Positions 62,979 through 64,000 of a DNA stretch of 64,000 nucleotides are shown here, in pieces. The position numbers were made by a program, and so were the translations under genes. The notes under the pieces are model-generated. The model was not told the DNA's origin, ran no database searches, and worked only from the letters and a program-made list of their open reading frames with translations. The DNA lies in assembly GCA_023416735.1 (NCBI GenBank), contig JAEZGX010000025.1:124001-188000 (forward strand), given 5' to 3'. Each line of letters begins with the position of its first letter. Position 1 is the first letter of the stretch. The stretch is from Verrucomicrobiota bacterium. Its GTDB lineage: Bacteria > Verrucomicrobiota > Verrucomicrobiia > Opitutales > Opitutaceae.

Positions 62979-63346
62979 GGCGTGGCGGGAGGTGCGGCCT
63001 TGCGACAGGCGTCGAGGAAGCGGGCTTCGAGTTCGGGGAAAGGTGTGTCGAGGGCGGCGGCGCGAGCAGACAGAAGGCTATCGGTGCCTGCGGGCAGATG
63101 GTCCTGATGGCGACGGAAGATTTCGCGGAGGCGACGCTTGGCGCGATTGCGGAGAACGGCGTGGCCGACGGCGGCGGTGGAGGCGATGAATGCGGCGCGA
63201 CGGACGTCCGCGGAAGCCTGCTCGTGGTCGGTATTGCGGCGGAGACACCAGAAGGTGAACGCGCCGCAGTTGTAGCGGCGACCGCGTTCGCGGATCGCCC
63301 GGAAATCGCTCTGGCGGCGGATGTGCTGCTCAGGGCGAAATCGCAT
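62975..63346 (-). CDS. rnpA: Ribonuclease P protein component
   Basis: This 123-residue basic protein starts 'RFRPEQHIRRQSDFRAIRER' and carries the signature 'GHAVLRNRAKRRLREIFRRH'. It binds the rnpB RNA (here at 9048-9540) to process tRNA 5' ends. It is the second gene of the rpmH cluster; 115 bases separate it from rpmH. Confidence 0.95.
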   Translation of the reverse strand: MRFRPEQHIRRQSDFRAIRERGRRYNCGAFTFWCLRRNTDHEQASADVRRAAFIASTAAVGHAVLRNRAKRRLREIFRRHQDHLPAGTDSLLSARAAALDTPFPELEARFLDACRKAAPPATP

Positions 63347-63352
63347 CGGGAC

Positions 63353-63448
63353 AAAAGGCTGAAGGACTGAAAACTGAAAGGCTGAAAAAAGCGGCGAATC
63401 CGGAAAGCGAATACGCGGCGTGTTTCAGGCGTTCAGCCTTTCAGTCCT
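63353..63448. repeat. Inverted repeat between rpmH and rnpA
   Basis: 'aaggactgaaaactgaaagg' (from 63359) can pair with 'gcctttcagtcctt' (63436-63449). It lies in the untranslated space of the rpmH-rnpA transcript and may adjust the ratio of the two products. Confidence 0.55.
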
Positions 63449-63461
63449 TCCGCCTTCGCAA

Positions 63462-63599
63462 TCAGACAACCGTAAGGCGTTTGCGGCCCTTCAGGCGGCG
63501 GGCTTTGATGACTTTGCGGCCGCTCTTGGTGGCCATGCGAGCGCGGTAGCCGATCTTGCGGGCGCGCTTTTTGCGGTGAGGGCGGAACGTGGGTTTCAT
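63462..63599 (-). CDS. rpmH: 50S ribosomal protein L34
   Basis: This 45-residue protein is too short for most gene callers but unmistakable: 'MKPTFRPHRKKRARKIGYRA', 'RMATKSGRKVIKARRLKGRK', 'RLTVV'. It is a structural protein of the large ribosomal subunit and leads the rpmH-rnpA-yidD-yidC cluster. No dnaA is seen beyond it; the next gene is a divergent phosphoesterase about 130 bases away, in a gap with no other feature. Confidence 0.97.
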   Translation of the reverse strand: MKPTFRPHRKKRARKIGYRARMATKSGRKVIKARRLKGRKRLTVV

Positions 63600-63726
63600 G
63601 ATTTCGTGAAAAAAAGAGGGTCAGTGGTGCCTAACGCGAAGGGGGGTGTCAAGGGTGGTAATTCGCCGCGAGGCGGATGCGGTTTCACGGCTGGCGATGC
63701 GGGTGAATTTGGTTTTGGGTCGCGCG

Positions 63727-64000
63727 ATGCGCATCGCGGTTATCTCGGACACGCACGACAAGTTTCCGGCGACGCTGCCGGAGCGGTTGGAAGGAGCGGA
63801 GGAAATCTGGCATTTGGGGGATGTGTGCGAGCCGTGGACGCTGGCGGATTTTCATGCGCTCGGCGTGCCGTTGAAAATCGTGGCGGGGAACTGCGACGAG
63901 CATCCGTGGCCACCGGCGCTAACCCTGGAGCGGGAAGGAGTGACGTTTTTCCTGACGCATGTGCCGCCGGTGCGCGAGCGGGTGCCGGCAGGCATCGCGG
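63727..64000 (+). CDS. YfcE/MJ0936-type metallophosphoesterase, N-terminal part
   Basis: This runs off the right edge; 91 codons are visible. It starts 'MRIAVISDTHDKF' with the first metal motif (DTH), then 'IWHLGDVCEPWTL', 'IVAGNCDEHPWP' and 'FFLTHVPPVRERVP', the motif order of calcineurin-like phosphodiesterases of the YfcE type. An in-frame GTG at 63703 is a less likely start. It is divergent from rpmH. Substrate unknown. Confidence 0.85.
   Translation, partial: MRIAVISDTHDKFPATLPERLEGAEEIWHLGDVCEPWTLADFHALGVPLKIVAGNCDEHPWPPALTLEREGVTFFLTHVPPVRERVPAGIA

Noticed and set aside
63600..63726. oriC or dnaA next to rpmH
   Set aside because: No dnaA frame or cluster of DnaA boxes is visible; the gap is short and featureless.

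Overview
The window is chromosomal DNA from a high-G+C verrucomicrobium, most likely an Opitutaceae-type organism. I infer this from the very large TonB receptor whose mature end reads 'EIVQLSPFEV', the GH/SSS/DUF2264 sugar locus, and LexA-like boxes of the form TGTTC-N4-GAACA, which as I recall is the verrucomicrobial LexA motif. The taxonomy is inference from gene style, not a marker search.

Left host part (1-29813): the start of an acetate-type SSS symporter with its DUF485 partner; an ECF sigma/anti-sigma pair; gyrB and gyrA; a CT398-like zinc-ribbon protein; the RNase P RNA gene rnpB; a two-component pair (CHASE4 kinase and LuxR-type regulator); ppnP; holA; an LptF/LptG permease; a HAD hydrolase. 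Then comes a carbohydrate-use locus: a 1307-residue TonB receptor divergent from a LacI regulator, a DUF2264 protein, a 2-hydroxyacid dehydrogenase, an SSS sugar symporter and two clan-A glycoside hydrolases.

Island (29814-54445, 24.6 kb): it interrupts a radical SAM gene (SplB-like/PA0069 family) exactly between two codons of its CxxxCxxC cluster motif. The gene's 5' part lies at 54446-54694 and its 3' part at 28980-29813. The island has matched inverted termini, and next to its right end an operon of three tyrosine recombinases plus a small TnpC-like protein. It carries a complete DNA phosphorothioation set: dndA facing dndB-dndC-dndD-dndE. Behind dndE, in the same operon, is a module that does not look like DptFGH: a protein with HhH-like and sigma-region-4-like segments, a PLD-helicase fusion, a 68-residue protein, a Rad50/DndD-like ATPase with a zinc-hook-like CxC, a 149-residue protein, a membrane protein and a second DGQHR protein. 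An XRE regulator with twin 15-bp palindromes sits at the left end. The island also brings its own intact copy of the radical SAM gene it breaks. That copy has a LexA-like box over its start codon, as the broken host gene does, and differs from the target at the third base of all five codons around the insertion point.

Right host part (54446-64000): a periplasmic TPR protein, a rhomboid-like membrane protein, prmB, a rhodanese, metX-metW, a YebC regulator, and the conserved rpmH-rnpA-yidD-yidC cluster, ending in a partial phosphoesterase. Intergenic spaces hold several families of inverted repeats, and two genes carry the same G+C-rich palindrome inside their reading frames.
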